A DNA stretch of 64,000 nt from Sphingobium sp. KCTC 72723 (GCF_014280435.1 NZ_CP060388.1:1488001-1552000), one strand, 5' to 3'. Shown: positions 8,704-18,263, counted from the stretch's first letter. The notes: generated from the letters alone by a model not told the origin. A program made the numbers and translations.

Positions 8704-8831
8704 CCCAGCGGTACGCCGGTCCATTCGGCGGCATCGCGCTTCCGTGTAGCGGCGCGGCCGGCGACCAACCCGCTGCATTGTTCGACGCCATGTTGATGCT
8801 GGACCGTCTGGGAAAGGTGAAGGATGGCTAG
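8544..8831 (+). CDS. Frame -1 extension of tail chaperone (gpT-like), expressed by frameshift
   Basis: In the -1 frame relative to the chaperone gene, the DNA is open from 8544 to the stop at 8829-8831. It encodes residues such as LPGWIWGVVDLWFMTQRY followed by AGPFGGIALP, a protein-like Trp/aromatic-rich sequence. No good start exists near its beginning; the first ATG is at 8700, overlapping the stop of the chaperone gene as ATGA. A run of five C at 8579-8583 could let the ribosome slip back one base, giving a fusion of about 279 residues. Alternatively the 43-residue ORF from 8700 is translated by coupling. The lambda G/GT arrangement is the precedent. Confidence 0.6.
   Translation, partial: PGFSAALAVRRRPLDFAERQIDGGWIIDGERWSDNPRLELPGWIWGVVDLWFMTQRYAGPFGGIALPCSGAAGDQPAALFDAMLMLDRLGKVKDG
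8579..8583 (+). promoter_or_regulatory. Candidate -1 ribosomal slippage site (CCCCC)
   Basis: In the chaperone frame the codons are GCC CCC TCG. A proline tRNA on CCC can re-pair with CCC one base back, after which translation continues CTC GAC TTC in the downstream frame. This is the only clear homopolymer within the 8544-8703 overlap where P-site re-pairing is perfect. It is not a classic X XXY YYZ heptamer, so the exact site is uncertain. Confidence 0.4.
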
Positions 8832-9501
8832 GCAAAGCGGCTTTGAAATCGACACTGCTTCGCTTCGCCGCGCGCGTGATGAGGGTGTGCGGCGGGTACT
8901 TACGGCCGGGGCGGACGCCATCCGATCAACCACCCGCAATCTGGAGCAGGATCTCGAAGCGCTGGTGCGCGGCGCTGTGCGGGGTAAGCTGTGGCGGGCG
9001 CTCAAGTCCGACGTGTTTCCCGATCGCGGCCCCGCGCGCAACCCTGCCGGGACGGTCTATATCAATGGCGGCGGTCGCACGAAGGGGGCCTTCGCGTTCT
9101 TCACGCAGCCAGGGCGGATCGTGGGAAAGGATGGCTTCTATCTCGCCATCCCCTTGCCCGCCGCCGGTTCGCGTGGCGGGAGCCGCAATTTGACGCCGGG
9201 GGAATGGGAGCGGCGCACCGGCATTCGGCTGCGCTTCGTTTACCGTCCAGGCCGCGCCTCGTTGCTGGTCGCTGATGAAGGCACGCTCAATGGCAGGACC
9301 GGCACCTTTCGTCCCATAACGCGCAAGCGGACACAGGCTGATGAGCGGCGCGGTTTTACGCGCGGTGCGACGACGACGCCGATCTTCGTCCTAATGCCCA
9401 GCGTCCAGTTCGCCAATAGGGTGGCGTTGCAGCCCACGATCAATGCTGCCGCAGGAAGGCTTGCGGCTGAGGTTTCCAAACGACTGCAATCAGGAGGGTA
9501 G
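8824..9501 (+). CDS. Tail protein upstream of tape measure, DUF6441-like
   Basis: A 225-residue protein starting inside the end of the frameshift ORF (ATG at 8824, upstream stop at 8829-8831), preceded by GGAAAGGTGAAGG. Its N terminus is helical and charged, and the centre is beta-rich with Gly motifs (AGTVYINGGGRTKGAFAFF). Its pattern resembles DUF6441-type phage proteins usually placed just before or after the tape measure. A role at the tail initiator or tube end is possible but not shown. It ends 3 bases before the tape measure gene. Confidence 0.6.
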   Translation: MARQSGFEIDTASLRRARDEGVRRVLTAGADAIRSTTRNLEQDLEALVRGAVRGKLWRALKSDVFPDRGPARNPAGTVYINGGGRTKGAFAFFTQPGRIVGKDGFYLAIPLPAAGSRGGSRNLTPGEWERRTGIRLRFVYRPGRASLLVADEGTLNGRTGTFRPITRKRTQADERRGFTRGATTTPIFVLMPSVQFANRVALQPTINAAAGRLAAEVSKRLQSGG

Positions 9502-9504
9502 AGG

Positions 9505-12500
9505 ATGGCAAGCCGATCGTCAGACATCGTTGCCCGCCTGGCGCTTAACGCGGAGGCATTCTCGTCCGAAAATGCGCGCGCATTCGGCGAGATGGAAAAG
9601 CGGGCGTCGGATGCTGCTAGCAGGGTGAAGGCCAGCTTCGACAGCAGCTTTGCCGAAGTGCAGAACATGGCCAAGCGTGCGCTCGACATGCCGCGCACCA
9701 GCACGGGTGCGCTGAATCTCGATAGCGCATCTGTGAAGGCGGCGGCTGCTGCCGCCCAGAATGAAGCACAGGCGCTACGCGAAATCGCGACCGCTGCACG
9801 GCAGGCTGCTACCGCTACCGGTGATACGACGCAGGAAACGCGGATCTATGTGCAGGCGGCGTCGGCGGCAGCGATTGAGGCCGAGCAAAATGCGCGCAAC
9901 CTCAACAATCAGGCTGTCGCACTCGACCGCCTGCAGGCAGAACTGAACCAAACCAGCACGTCCACGCGCCAGTTGGTGCAGAATCAGGGTCGCCTTGATA
10001 GCGCGTCCCGCAACAATCAGCTGGCGATGCGCAACCTGGGCTATCAGGTTTCGGACGTAGGCGCGTCCGTAGCGAGCGGCGGCAGCCTGTTTGTCATCTT
10101 CGGCCAGCAGATCGGGCAAGTTGGCGGCGCGCTGTCCGACATGACTGGCAAGGCTGGCGCACTGGGACGTTTTCTGACGAACCCATGGGTGGCCGCCTTT
10201 ACCACGGCCGCGATCGTCGCGGGCGTGTTCTATGAGCGGATGGATGAAGGCAACAAGTCTCTGGAGCTTGCGCAGGCGGGGGCCGATGGCCTCAGTCAGG
10301 CGCAGGGCGTCCTTGGCCAGATGTTCGATCTCACGTCCGGCAAGTTGGAAAAGCAGAACGATCTGCTTATCGTCAATGCGCGCCTCTCTGCCATCAACCT
10401 CCGACGGGAGGCCTTACAGCAAGAGCAATCTTCGCGTGAGACGTTCGACAAGTCCGGATCGCAGTCGGCGTGGAGTAAGGCGCGGGGCAGCGTAACCGGT
10501 GCGTTGGGCCTGGACGGTGGCGTGGCGGGCGTCATGGGCGCATTCCGGGGTGCGCGCGATGGCAGCCCGCTGGGTCGGCGCAACGTGTCCAATCTGCAGA
10601 ATATCGTTGGCAATGTCCGGTCGGGGAAAATGTCAGCGGAGGATGCGCTGCGCCTTTCGGAGACGCAGGATTTCACTGACACCAAGGTGACGGCTACCGA
10701 ATTTCAACAGGCCATCGTTGATGCAACGGCAAAGGATGCCAAGCGTCAGATGGCGGACCTGATTGATAAAAGCCTGGATGACAAGTCGCTGGTAGCAGCG
10801 CTGCGCCGGGACGGTCCCAAGCGCAAGCCCAAGGATGGCAGCAAGGCAGCAGCTGCACTCGGCGAATATGGCCGCGACGCCGCAGACCGTATCACTGACA
10901 TTACATCGCGGTTCGGGCTGGACCCGTCGCGAGTCCAGCAGGCCGAAAAGGCGATCCGCGATCTTGACGACATCATTGATGATCTGGGTCGCCGTAAACC
11001 GCCAAATTTTGCCGAAACGATCAAGTCCGCCGAGCAGGCCAAGATCGTCGTCCGCGAAAGCCTTGATCGTCCATGCCGCGACCTCGTCGATCGCGCCCGT
11101 GAGCGTGAGCAGATCGACGCGCTGATTATCCAGGGTCATTTTGCCGAGGCGGATGCCCTCCAACAGGTTCTGGCGCTGGAGCGCCAGATGGGTCCGCTCA
11201 ATGAGCAGCAGCTCGCCAAGGTGCTGGAAATCACGAAGGCGGAAGAGGCCCGCGCGCGTGCGCTGGAGGATCAGCGCCGCCAGGTCGGCCTTTATGTGCA
11301 GGCAATCGGTGAAGTGCAATCCGCGACCGAGCAGTTGCTGAGTGGTGGATCCGTCAAGGATTTCGGCAAGAACCTGCTGGGCAGCTTCAAGTCGCTGCAG
11401 GCACGGATCATATCCGAAGGGATTTTCGGCGGTCTCGACCGTGAGATTGAAGATCGGATCACTGGTCGGGCTGCCGTGAAGGAAGGCAATATCTTCCTTG
11501 CAGAACAGGCGCGCACCGCTGGCGACGAGATCAAGTTGTTGGGGGATGCCGTCTCAAAGGCGCGCGGGGCTGTCGCTGGTGCGGGTGTGACAACAAACGG
11601 ATCGTCATCTGCCCTTCATGGCGGTATGACGGAATTGTTCAAAAGCGAATACTTTCAGGCTGAGCTTCGCGCAGATGAAGATGAAGCATCGGGCGTAAAG
11701 ATCGACCCAAACGCGCCTGTCGTCGTCACGGCGCGGGAGCAGGCCGCCGCTGCCAATGACAACACCAAAGCATTATTGAGCGCTACGGACGCCTTCAATA
11801 TATTCGGCCAGTCGATCACCACACGTCTGAAATCCTTTGGGATCGACATCCCCGACGCCATTGGACGCAAATTCGGCGACATTCTGCAGGGCGCAGCACT
11901 GGGTGGAACGGGTTCGTCATTGGCAGGACTGACGGGTGCCAAAACCAGCAGCCTTGGTGGCAGCTTGGGTGGCATTGCAGGAAAGGAATTGCTGGGCGGC
12001 GTGGTTGGCAAAGGCCTCAGCGCCATTTCCAGCAGCCTTGGCTCACTGGGCGGTCCATTGGGCAGTATCATCGGCGGCGTGGCTGGCGGTTTGATCGGTG
12101 GGATGCTGAAAAAGGCAAAATACGGGACTGCCGCCATCAGCATGAACCAGTATGGCGAACTGTCGTCGAATGTCACCAGCGGCCGGGGGTCGCAGCAAAA
12201 GGCGGCGGCCGGCGGCGCGGCGGACAACGTCATTGGCGGGATCGAAAATATTGCCGAGGCGCTGGGTGCGGAAATCAGTGGCGCACGCAACGTCACGATC
12301 GGCACCTATAAGGATGCATGGCGCGTGTCGACAACCGGGCGCACGGGCAAGCTGAAAGGCAAATATTCAGACGTCACGGATTTTGGCAAAGAGGGCGCAG
12401 AAGAAGCTGTCGCCTTTGCCGTCCAGAAGTCGATCGAGGGTTCGGTGATTACCGGCATTAGCCAGGCCAGCGTCAATATCCTGAAATCCGGGCAGGACCT

Positions 12501-13182
12501 TGAAAAGGCAATCAGCAAGGCCGTGCTGATCGAGTCCATTCCCAAGGATCTGCAGCGGATGCTTGATCCGATTGGCTTTGCGGAGGCCGAGGTCAACAAG
12601 CGGTTCGAGAAGATCGTCGACGCCCTCAATGAGGGCGGTGCGTCTGCTGAGCAGATGGCCGAGGCGCAGCGCTTATATAATCTGGAGCTTGCCGATGCGC
12701 GGGAGAACACGCCCGCAGCCGCCCAGGCGCTCAAGGATTTCCTGTCGGGCATGAAGGCAGGAAGCTCGTCGCCGCTGTCCCTGCGCGATCAGGAGCGCGA
12801 AGCGCGCACCGTTCTCGACCCGTATCTGGGCCAGATCAATCGCGGCGAAACGGTCAATCAGGAAAAATATCTGGCGGCCGCGCAAACCTTCCTCGACATT
12901 GAGCGGCAGCTTTATGGGTCGACGGCCAAATATTTCGACGCTTTCTCGGAAATTCAGGACGCCACGGGTCGCGCGATCAGCACGATTGATAATGCCGCAC
13001 CGATCCGCACCAGCGCCGATCCGTTTATCGAGGCGACGGCAAAGTCAGCAGCATCGACGGCGGCTGACACGTCGAACATGGTTGCCCTGCTTGCGCAGAC
13101 AAATGCCTTGCTGGCGCAGCTGGCCGCGAATGATGCGGCAAGTGGCAGCGCCTTCATAGGCACGAGCCGAAACTTCGTCTGA
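9505..13182 (+). CDS. Tail tape measure protein
   Basis: At 1225 residues it is the longest phage protein after the tip protein. Residues 1-190 are helical and Ala/Gln-rich with coiled-coil character. A hydrophobic stretch around residues 195-245 (FLTNPWVAAFTTAAIVAGVF) and a Gly-rich hydrophobic stretch around 800-870 are typical of tape measures, which line the tube lumen and set tail length. Using the usual ~0.15 nm per residue, the tail would be roughly 180 nm. The next gene starts on the last base of the stop, so translation is coupled. Confidence 0.92.
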   Translation: MASRSSDIVARLALNAEAFSSENARAFGEMEKRASDAASRVKASFDSSFAEVQNMAKRALDMPRTSTGALNLDSASVKAAAAAAQNEAQALREIATAARQAATATGDTTQETRIYVQAASAAAIEAEQNARNLNNQAVALDRLQAELNQTSTSTRQLVQNQGRLDSASRNNQLAMRNLGYQVSDVGASVASGGSLFVIFGQQIGQVGGALSDMTGKAGALGRFLTNPWVAAFTTAAIVAGVFYERMDEGNKSLELAQAGADGLSQAQGVLGQMFDLTSGKLEKQNDLLIVNARLSAINLRREALQQEQSSRETFDKSGSQSAWSKARGSVTGALGLDGGVAGVMGAFRGARDGSPLGRRNVSNLQNIVGNVRSGKMSAEDALRLSETQDFTDTKVTATEFQQAIVDATAKDAKRQMADLIDKSLDDKSLVAALRRDGPKRKPKDGSKAAAALGEYGRDAADRITDITSRFGLDPSRVQQAEKAIRDLDDIIDDLGRRKPPNFAETIKSAEQAKIVVRESLDRPCRDLVDRAREREQIDALIIQGHFAEADALQQVLALERQMGPLNEQQLAKVLEITKAEEARARALEDQRRQVGLYVQAIGEVQSATEQLLSGGSVKDFGKNLLGSFKSLQARIISEGIFGGLDREIEDRITGRAAVKEGNIFLAEQARTAGDEIKLLGDAVSKARGAVAGAGVTTNGSSSALHGGMTELFKSEYFQAELRADEDEASGVKIDPNAPVVVTAREQAAAANDNTKALLSATDAFNIFGQSITTRLKSFGIDIPDAIGRKFGDILQGAALGGTGSSLAGLTGAKTSSLGGSLGGIAGKELLGGVVGKGLSAISSSLGSLGGPLGSIIGGVAGGLIGGMLKKAKYGTAAISMNQYGELSSNVTSGRGSQQKAAAGGAADNVIGGIENIAEALGAEISGARNVTIGTYKDAWRVSTTGRTGKLKGKYSDVTDFGKEGAEEAVAFAVQKSIEGSVITGISQASVNILKSGQDLEKAISKAVLIESIPKDLQRMLDPIGFAEAEVNKRFEKIVDALNEGGASAEQMAEAQRLYNLELADARENTPAAAQALKDFLSGMKAGSSSPLSLRDQEREARTVLDPYLGQINRGETVNQEKYLAAAQTFLDIERQLYGSTAKYFDAFSEIQDATGRAISTIDNAAPIRTSADPFIEATAKSAASTAADTSNMVALLAQTNALLAQLAANDAASGSAFIGTSRNFV

Positions 13183-13541
13183 TGGCCGCCCTTCCCAGTG
13201 ACATTGCCGCATCATTGCGGGCGCGCAGCATCGCGTCCGTCGAAGATGCGACGATCAAGGCCCGGTTCCCGTCCGCGCGCGACAATAGCAAGGATGCTGC
13301 TGAAGGGTTCTTCGATAGCCTGACCGATGCGCAGACCGCGCTGGCGCAGCGTGCCAGTTTGCTGGGCGCGGTTCGGCGGCGGTTCGAAGTGGTGGCCGGT
13401 GGCGTCATCGACATTACGGACGGCGCTGTCCCCACGCACCGCGTGATCGACACAGAGCAAGGGTTGGACGCTCTGATGATCGCTGCCCGCATTGAAATCG
13501 ACATGGAGCAGGACGAAAGCAAAGTGGAGTATTTCGGGTGA
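13182..13541 (+). CDS. Small tail protein downstream of tape measure, unknown function
   Basis: A 119-residue protein whose ATG shares its first base with the tape measure stop (TGATG). It is helical in the first half and ends with a strand-rich, acidic segment (MEQDESKVEYFG). The place between the tape measure and the tail tip complex corresponds to lambda gpM/gpL-type tip proteins, but sequence alone does not fix the identity. Its stop overlaps the GTG start of the next gene. Confidence 0.65.
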   Translation: MAALPSDIAASLRARSIASVEDATIKARFPSARDNSKDAAEGFFDSLTDAQTALAQRASLLGAVRRRFEVVAGGVIDITDGAVPTHRVIDTEQGLDALMIAARIEIDMEQDESKVEYFG

Positions 13542-14344
13542 GCAACGCGATCATCGTCAAGCCGATCGCGCTGACGGCTGTCACTGCCAGTTCCACTGCG
13601 GTCGGTCATGATCCGGCCTATGTCGGGAACGACCATATGGGGGTGACGTGGCAGAGCGCGGCTGGCGGCGGATCGCAGACGCTACTGATTGACTTGGGCA
13701 GCGATCAGGCCGCCGACGCTATGCTGCTGCTGGGCTGCACTGGTGCGCAGGCGGGTTGGACGTTGCGCGTGCAGGCGGCGACGGCAGCGCAAGGGCCGTC
13801 CTTCGCCGGTGCCTTCTGGGACAGCGGCGATGGTCCGTTCCTGGCTGGATCGGCGATGCCCGTCACGGGCCGGGGGCGGTCGCTATGGCTGGCCCCTGCC
13901 AGCGGCGGCCCACCCGCTGCGCGTTACTGGCGGGTGACGATCGGCGGGCTGAGTGGCGCAGCGGCAGTGGTAGCGCGGGTAGTGATCGGGCGGGCGATCC
14001 GGCTGCACCGCAATTTTCAGTTTGGTGCGGCCTTTGGCGTGCGCGACCTGGGCAGCGTGGATTTCTCAGTGCGCGGCGTCCTGTTGAGGCGGCGCGGGGT
14101 CAAGCTGCGCTCTGTCGGCATCGCGTTCGGCAGCGTGCATCGTGACGAAGTGGAGGCGATCGTCCATCCACTGATCGAGGAAGTCGGGATCAGTGAGCCT
14201 GTCGCGCTGATCATCGATCCCGATGCTCATGCAGAGCGGCAGAACCGCATCTGGTTCGGCCCCTTCGTGGGCGATGTCGGCACTGTCTGGGCCAAGCCCG
14301 GCGCGTTTGAATGGCGCGCCAATCTGGTGAGTCTGCACGCATGA
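13538..14344 (+). CDS. Tail tip protein, unknown family (distal tail region)
   Basis: A 268-residue protein read from a GTG that overlaps the upstream stop (GTGA). It is beta-rich, with Gly/Trp-containing strands (GVTWQSAAGGGSQTLLIDLG; ARYWRVTIGGL) that look like a jelly-roll or galactose-binding type domain in residues 10-150. A C-terminal domain with FGAAFGVRDLGSVDFSVRG follows. Its stop overlaps the ATG of the J-like protein, so it belongs to the tip module. I infer a structural tail tip role, possibly contributing to surface binding. Confidence 0.6.
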   Translation: MSNAIIVKPIALTAVTASSTAVGHDPAYVGNDHMGVTWQSAAGGGSQTLLIDLGSDQAADAMLLLGCTGAQAGWTLRVQAATAAQGPSFAGAFWDSGDGPFLAGSAMPVTGRGRSLWLAPASGGPPAARYWRVTIGGLSGAAAVVARVVIGRAIRLHRNFQFGAAFGVRDLGSVDFSVRGVLLRRRGVKLRSVGIAFGSVHRDEVEAIVHPLIEEVGISEPVALIIDPDAHAERQNRIWFGPFVGDVGTVWAKPGAFEWRANLVSLHA

Positions 14345-17300
14345 TCGCAACCTTGGTCCAGATTGATGCGTGGGCAGGCGCAAGGGCCACGCCGCTGCGC
14401 TTTGCCAGCCATGATGATGAAAGGCTCTGCCATGTGGACGGCGAAGTCTGGTGGCCTGCCATTGCCCAGCTGCCAACGCTTCGCCGCGACCTGTTTGACG
14501 GCAGTTTCGACGCGGGCAGCATATCGTCGCCATCGGGTGACCTGACCCTTTCCATCGACGCGCTGCCTGCGTTGCCGGCGCTGGCGCTCCATGACACGCG
14601 CGTGCGTATCTGGCGCGGCACGCTGGGCATGGGATTCGATGCCTTCGCTCTCGTATTCGACGGACGGGTAAAAGAGCAGCCTGCCATCAAGGACGGCCTT
14701 GCGCGCCTGTCCATCGCGGTCGATGACAGCTGGCTGGATCAGCCTTTGCTGGCGACCTACGCAGGCACGGGCGGTGCAGAAGGTCCGGCTGCGATGCAGG
14801 GGCAGGTCAAACCGCTTGCGCTGGGTGCGCCGCGCTTTGCCCCAGCCACACTGATCGACGCGATCGACAATATTTATCAGATTTCTGCCTATGGTCCCAT
14901 GCAGGCGGTTGAAACTGCGTTTGAGCGGCTCAATCGGTTCGGCGCGGCCACTGGTGACGCCAGCAACTTCGCATCGCTGAAGGCGGCCGACATTGCCGCA
15001 GGCCGGTGGGCGACCTGTCTGGGAGGTGGCTATGTTCGCCTTGGTGCGCCGTCGGAAGGGCTGTTGTCGTTCCATGTTCGCGGCGACGCACAGGGCGGTT
15101 GGAGCCGCCTGCCCGGCGATATCATCGCGCGGATCGCCACGATCGCGGGCGGCGCGGGCCGGTTTGCTGCCGGGGATGTTGCGGCGCTGAACATCGCCCG
15201 TCCATGGCCGCTGTCGATCATGATTACGGATCAGACGACGGCCCGCGATCTGATCCAGCGCATCGCCGCCAGCGTGAATGCGGTTGCTTATGTCGATTGG
15301 TTGGGCGTTCTGCGGGTCGCCCCAGTCGGGATTGGCGCAGCCTCCCTGACTATGGCTGCCGATGGCAGCGCGCTGCCGCCTGTCGCCAGCATCGGCCAGA
15401 TCGCCATTGCCGCGCCCTATTGGAAAATCGCCCAGGGTGCAGCCACGACATGGCAGGTCCATGCGCTATCCGACATTGCCTTCACCGCACCGCTGAACCC
15501 GCGCGGCCCCTATGACAATGCGGAAAGCTACCGCGAAGGTGACATCGTAACGTTGGCAAACGGGTCACAATGGTTGTTTGTCGGGGTGACGCCGCTGACC
15601 GGTTCGGCACCAGATGATGCGAACATCAACTGGTTTCGACTGTCAGGCGATATCACCGCCGGCAACATCACCTATGAAGATGGAACGCCCGTCGAAGCGC
15701 TCAAGCCCGCAGAACCGGGGGCGACGGTGGGCGGCACCATAGGCGTCGATATCCGCATCCCCGAGATACCCGGCATCCCGGCGCCGCCCGGTCTGCTGCG
15801 CAACGATATGCTGGCCCTTCGCACGGATGGCGGCCTCGTCTATCGGCCTTTTGGCGACCTTGCCCTCGAAGTTGAATTGGGCAAGATCGCCCTCGCCGAT
15901 ATCGGCGCGGCATCAGATGCCCAGCGTCGCCGCCTCGATAATGCCATCGATAGCCTCAGCGCGGCTGTCACGCAGGCGCTTTCCGAAGCGAGCAAGACCC
16001 GCGAGACGTTCCGGGATGCCGGGATCTACGTCGATCCAGCAACGGGCATCGTTAAAATCTCCGCAATCGATCAGACCGCGGAGCGGGTCAGCGAAGCAGA
16101 AATCCGCCTGGACGCAGTGCGCGGCGAGATCACGCAAAAAGCGAGCGTTAGCTATGTTGACGGCAAGATTGCAGAAGCGGTCCTCGATCCATCTCAGTAT
16201 CCGGCCTATGAGGGGCTGGAGCTGCGCATCCATGGGGCTGAACAGCGGATAAGCGGTGCAGAAGCATCGATTACGCAGAGGGCCAGCGCGCTAACCGTCG
16301 ATGAGCAGGGCGCGCGCCTGACCGAGGCCGAAATCGATATCGACGCGCTTGAAGGTCAGATTGTACTCAAAGTCGATAGCAGCGATTTTAGCGCGCTGGG
16401 CGAGCGCGTCTCCAGTTCCGAGCAGGTTCTGCAAGCGATCGGCGACACAGCCTCCCTTACTCAGGTTGTCAGCGTATCCCGCCGCTTGCCGACGGATATC
16501 GGCGATACGAATGAGCGGATATTGCGCACCCTTCTGGTCGGAGACGCAGCCCGCCGTGGCCAGTTAGACGCAATCGCGCAGGGTCGTAATGAGCTGACGG
16601 CCAAGATTAACGACGATCTGAGCGCAGAGACGCGCGCGCGTCAGCAGCTGGTTGTGAAGGTCGGCACCGTGGAAGCATCCGCGCTGACAGAAACACAAGC
16701 GCGCGTCGATGGCGATCGGGCTGTGTCGAAACAGGTTTTTGACCTGAGTGCAGCGATTGGCGGCGATCTGGCCAACTTCAACCAGAGCATCATCACTCTG
16801 GTCGACAGTGATGCGTTGATTTCTGCTGGCCTGAGCCAAACGATCAGCGCGGTGCGCGGTGTGGGGGAAAATGCAGCCGACGCAGCCGAAAGCGCGCTGC
16901 GCAGCCTGCTAAGCGGCGACAAGACCGGACGCGACCTGGCGAGCGCAATCGCCGCCGCGCGCGAAGAAGTGACGGTCAAAGTCAATGCAGATGTCGATGC
17001 GGTTGCGCAGCGCGTGTCAGCCGTGCTGGTCCGCATGGGCGCGGCCGAAGCGTCGATCCTGTCTATCGAGCTGCTGCGCGCCACGGCCGATTTGGCGATC
17101 GTATCGCGCATCAACCAGATGACCGCCTCGATCGGGCGGAACACTGCAGATATCCGCGACGAGGAAATCGCGCGCGCTGATGCGGTCAGCGCGCAGTCTG
17201 GCCGTATCGACACTATAGTTTCTCGGATCGGCGAAGAAGATGCGCCAGGGTCGATCGAGGCCAAGATCGAAGAAGCCGCCACGACCTACTTTGCCGACCT

Positions 17301-17934
17301 GCAGGCCCAGGCCGGTCGCATCGACACGATCAGCGCGCGCATCGGTGCGCCCGGCGCGGCGGACTCGATCGAAGCCAGGATCGAGGCGGCGGCAACCGTC
17401 TATGCTGACCCGCTCCTTGCCCAGGCTGAGCGCATCGACTCTGTCAACGCTCGCCTCGGCGTGCCGGGCGCTGCGGGCAGCATCGAGGCGCAAATTGCTT
17501 CCGCGTCGACGGCTTATGTGACGCCGCTGGGCGCGCAGGCGGAGAGAACCGACAACGTCATCGCCCGCATCGGTGAAGAGGGTGATCCAGATTCTATTGA
17601 GGCGAAGGTTGAAGATACCCGCGAAGTGCTTGCCGACGTGGAGGGCAAGCTCACTGCGCGGGTCAGAATCGCTGCGACCGCTGGCAATACTGTCTTTCTT
17701 GAGCTGGTCGCGGACGGCCATGAAGGCAGCATCATCAAGCTGGGTGGCAGCGTCCTGGCGCTGGGCGTCGTCACCGCTGAAAACTTCGTCGCCAACGCGT
17801 TGATTGTTCCTGCCTATGTTTACATGAATGGGCCACTCGCCGGGCCGGGCTGGGACAGTGGCGACACCGGCCCCGGTGGTGTCGGCGGAGGCACTGGCGG
17901 TGGCGGTGGGCCTGGCGGCGGGGAGATTCCCTGA
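14341..17934 (+). CDS. J-like tail tip / host specificity protein
   Basis: About 1197 residues from the ATG at 14341, which overlaps the upstream stop (ATGA); an in-frame codon 30 bases upstream is less likely. The first ~450 residues are the beta-rich hub domain typical of tip proteins. Around residues 530-1130 the sequence is a long series of helical, coiled-coil-like segments. Residues 962-1092 carry three tandem 38-residue repeats plus a partial fourth. The last ~30 residues are almost all Gly/Pro, a glycine-rich hinge or adhesive tail. In lambda-like phages this protein contacts the receptor. Its stop overlaps the next start (TGATG). Confidence 0.82.
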   Translation: MIATLVQIDAWAGARATPLRFASHDDERLCHVDGEVWWPAIAQLPTLRRDLFDGSFDAGSISSPSGDLTLSIDALPALPALALHDTRVRIWRGTLGMGFDAFALVFDGRVKEQPAIKDGLARLSIAVDDSWLDQPLLATYAGTGGAEGPAAMQGQVKPLALGAPRFAPATLIDAIDNIYQISAYGPMQAVETAFERLNRFGAATGDASNFASLKAADIAAGRWATCLGGGYVRLGAPSEGLLSFHVRGDAQGGWSRLPGDIIARIATIAGGAGRFAAGDVAALNIARPWPLSIMITDQTTARDLIQRIAASVNAVAYVDWLGVLRVAPVGIGAASLTMAADGSALPPVASIGQIAIAAPYWKIAQGAATTWQVHALSDIAFTAPLNPRGPYDNAESYREGDIVTLANGSQWLFVGVTPLTGSAPDDANINWFRLSGDITAGNITYEDGTPVEALKPAEPGATVGGTIGVDIRIPEIPGIPAPPGLLRNDMLALRTDGGLVYRPFGDLALEVELGKIALADIGAASDAQRRRLDNAIDSLSAAVTQALSEASKTRETFRDAGIYVDPATGIVKISAIDQTAERVSEAEIRLDAVRGEITQKASVSYVDGKIAEAVLDPSQYPAYEGLELRIHGAEQRISGAEASITQRASALTVDEQGARLTEAEIDIDALEGQIVLKVDSSDFSALGERVSSSEQVLQAIGDTASLTQVVSVSRRLPTDIGDTNERILRTLLVGDAARRGQLDAIAQGRNELTAKINDDLSAETRARQQLVVKVGTVEASALTETQARVDGDRAVSKQVFDLSAAIGGDLANFNQSIITLVDSDALISAGLSQTISAVRGVGENAADAAESALRSLLSGDKTGRDLASAIAAAREEVTVKVNADVDAVAQRVSAVLVRMGAAEASILSIELLRATADLAIVSRINQMTASIGRNTADIRDEEIARADAVSAQSGRIDTIVSRIGEEDAPGSIEAKIEEAATTYFADLQAQAGRIDTISARIGAPGAADSIEARIEAAATVYADPLLAQAERIDSVNARLGVPGAAGSIEAQIASASTAYVTPLGAQAERTDNVIARIGEEGDPDSIEAKVEDTREVLADVEGKLTARVRIAATAGNTVFLELVADGHEGSIIKLGGSVLALGVVTAENFVANALIVPAYVYMNGPLAGPGWDSGDTGPGGVGGGTGGGGGPGGGEIP
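17224..17616 (+). repeat. Tandem 114-bp coding repeats in the J-like gene
   Basis: Three copies of a 38-codon unit begin at 17224, 17338 and 17452, with a partial copy from 17566. Each starts with Arg-(Ile/Leu)-Gly, includes a conserved SIEA segment, and ends with an Ala-Gln-Ala...Asp helix. The unit probably lengthens a coiled-coil stalk. Confidence 0.75.
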
Positions 17935-18242
17935 TGCCTTGGCAAACAATCCTTTCCAAGACCGTGGAGTTGCCGGTAGCCGGTGTAGTGCGCGCGGGCG
18001 GGGATGTCTTGCTCGGCTTCCCCAGCGGGCCTGCGCAATGGGGCGTGCGTCTCTACATCGACGGTGCGCTGTTGTGGTCGGCCCAGGGAAACAGCCTTCA
18101 AGTCAGTCAGCATGTGGGCGGACGAAAGGCCTGCGAGGCGGGGCCGTGCCTTGTCGAATTGCAATGGTCAGCCGCGCCCACTGTGACGCTCCATTCTGCC
18201 TATCTCGAAATCGATGGACTACCCAACACGGTCAGCGTGTGA
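17934..18242 (+). CDS. Small tail-associated protein, unknown function
   Basis: A 102-residue protein whose ATG overlaps the stop of the J-like gene. It is beta-rich with a regular pattern of strands (VELPVAGVVRAGGDVLLGFP, then VRLYIDGALLW and VELQWSAAPTVTLHSAYLEI) ending in a conserved-looking SAYLEIDGLP. It resembles a small carbohydrate-binding-like or fibre-tip accessory fold, but no family is recognised. Coupling to the J-like gene suggests it joins or assists the tail tip. Confidence 0.55.
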   Translation: MPWQTILSKTVELPVAGVVRAGGDVLLGFPSGPAQWGVRLYIDGALLWSAQGNSLQVSQHVGGRKACEAGPCLVELQWSAAPTVTLHSAYLEIDGLPNTVSV

Positions 18243-18263
18243 CGCTGCGAAAGGATGTAATCG

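Noticed and set aside
14227..15462. A 411-codon minus-strand frame opposite the J-like gene
   Set aside because: Composition is Arg/Gly/His-rich with no start signal, and it opposes a coupled tail gene.
17224..17616. Tandem repeats considered as a CRISPR array
   Set aside because: The units are in-frame coding repeats of 114 bp without spacers; they belong to the J-like protein.
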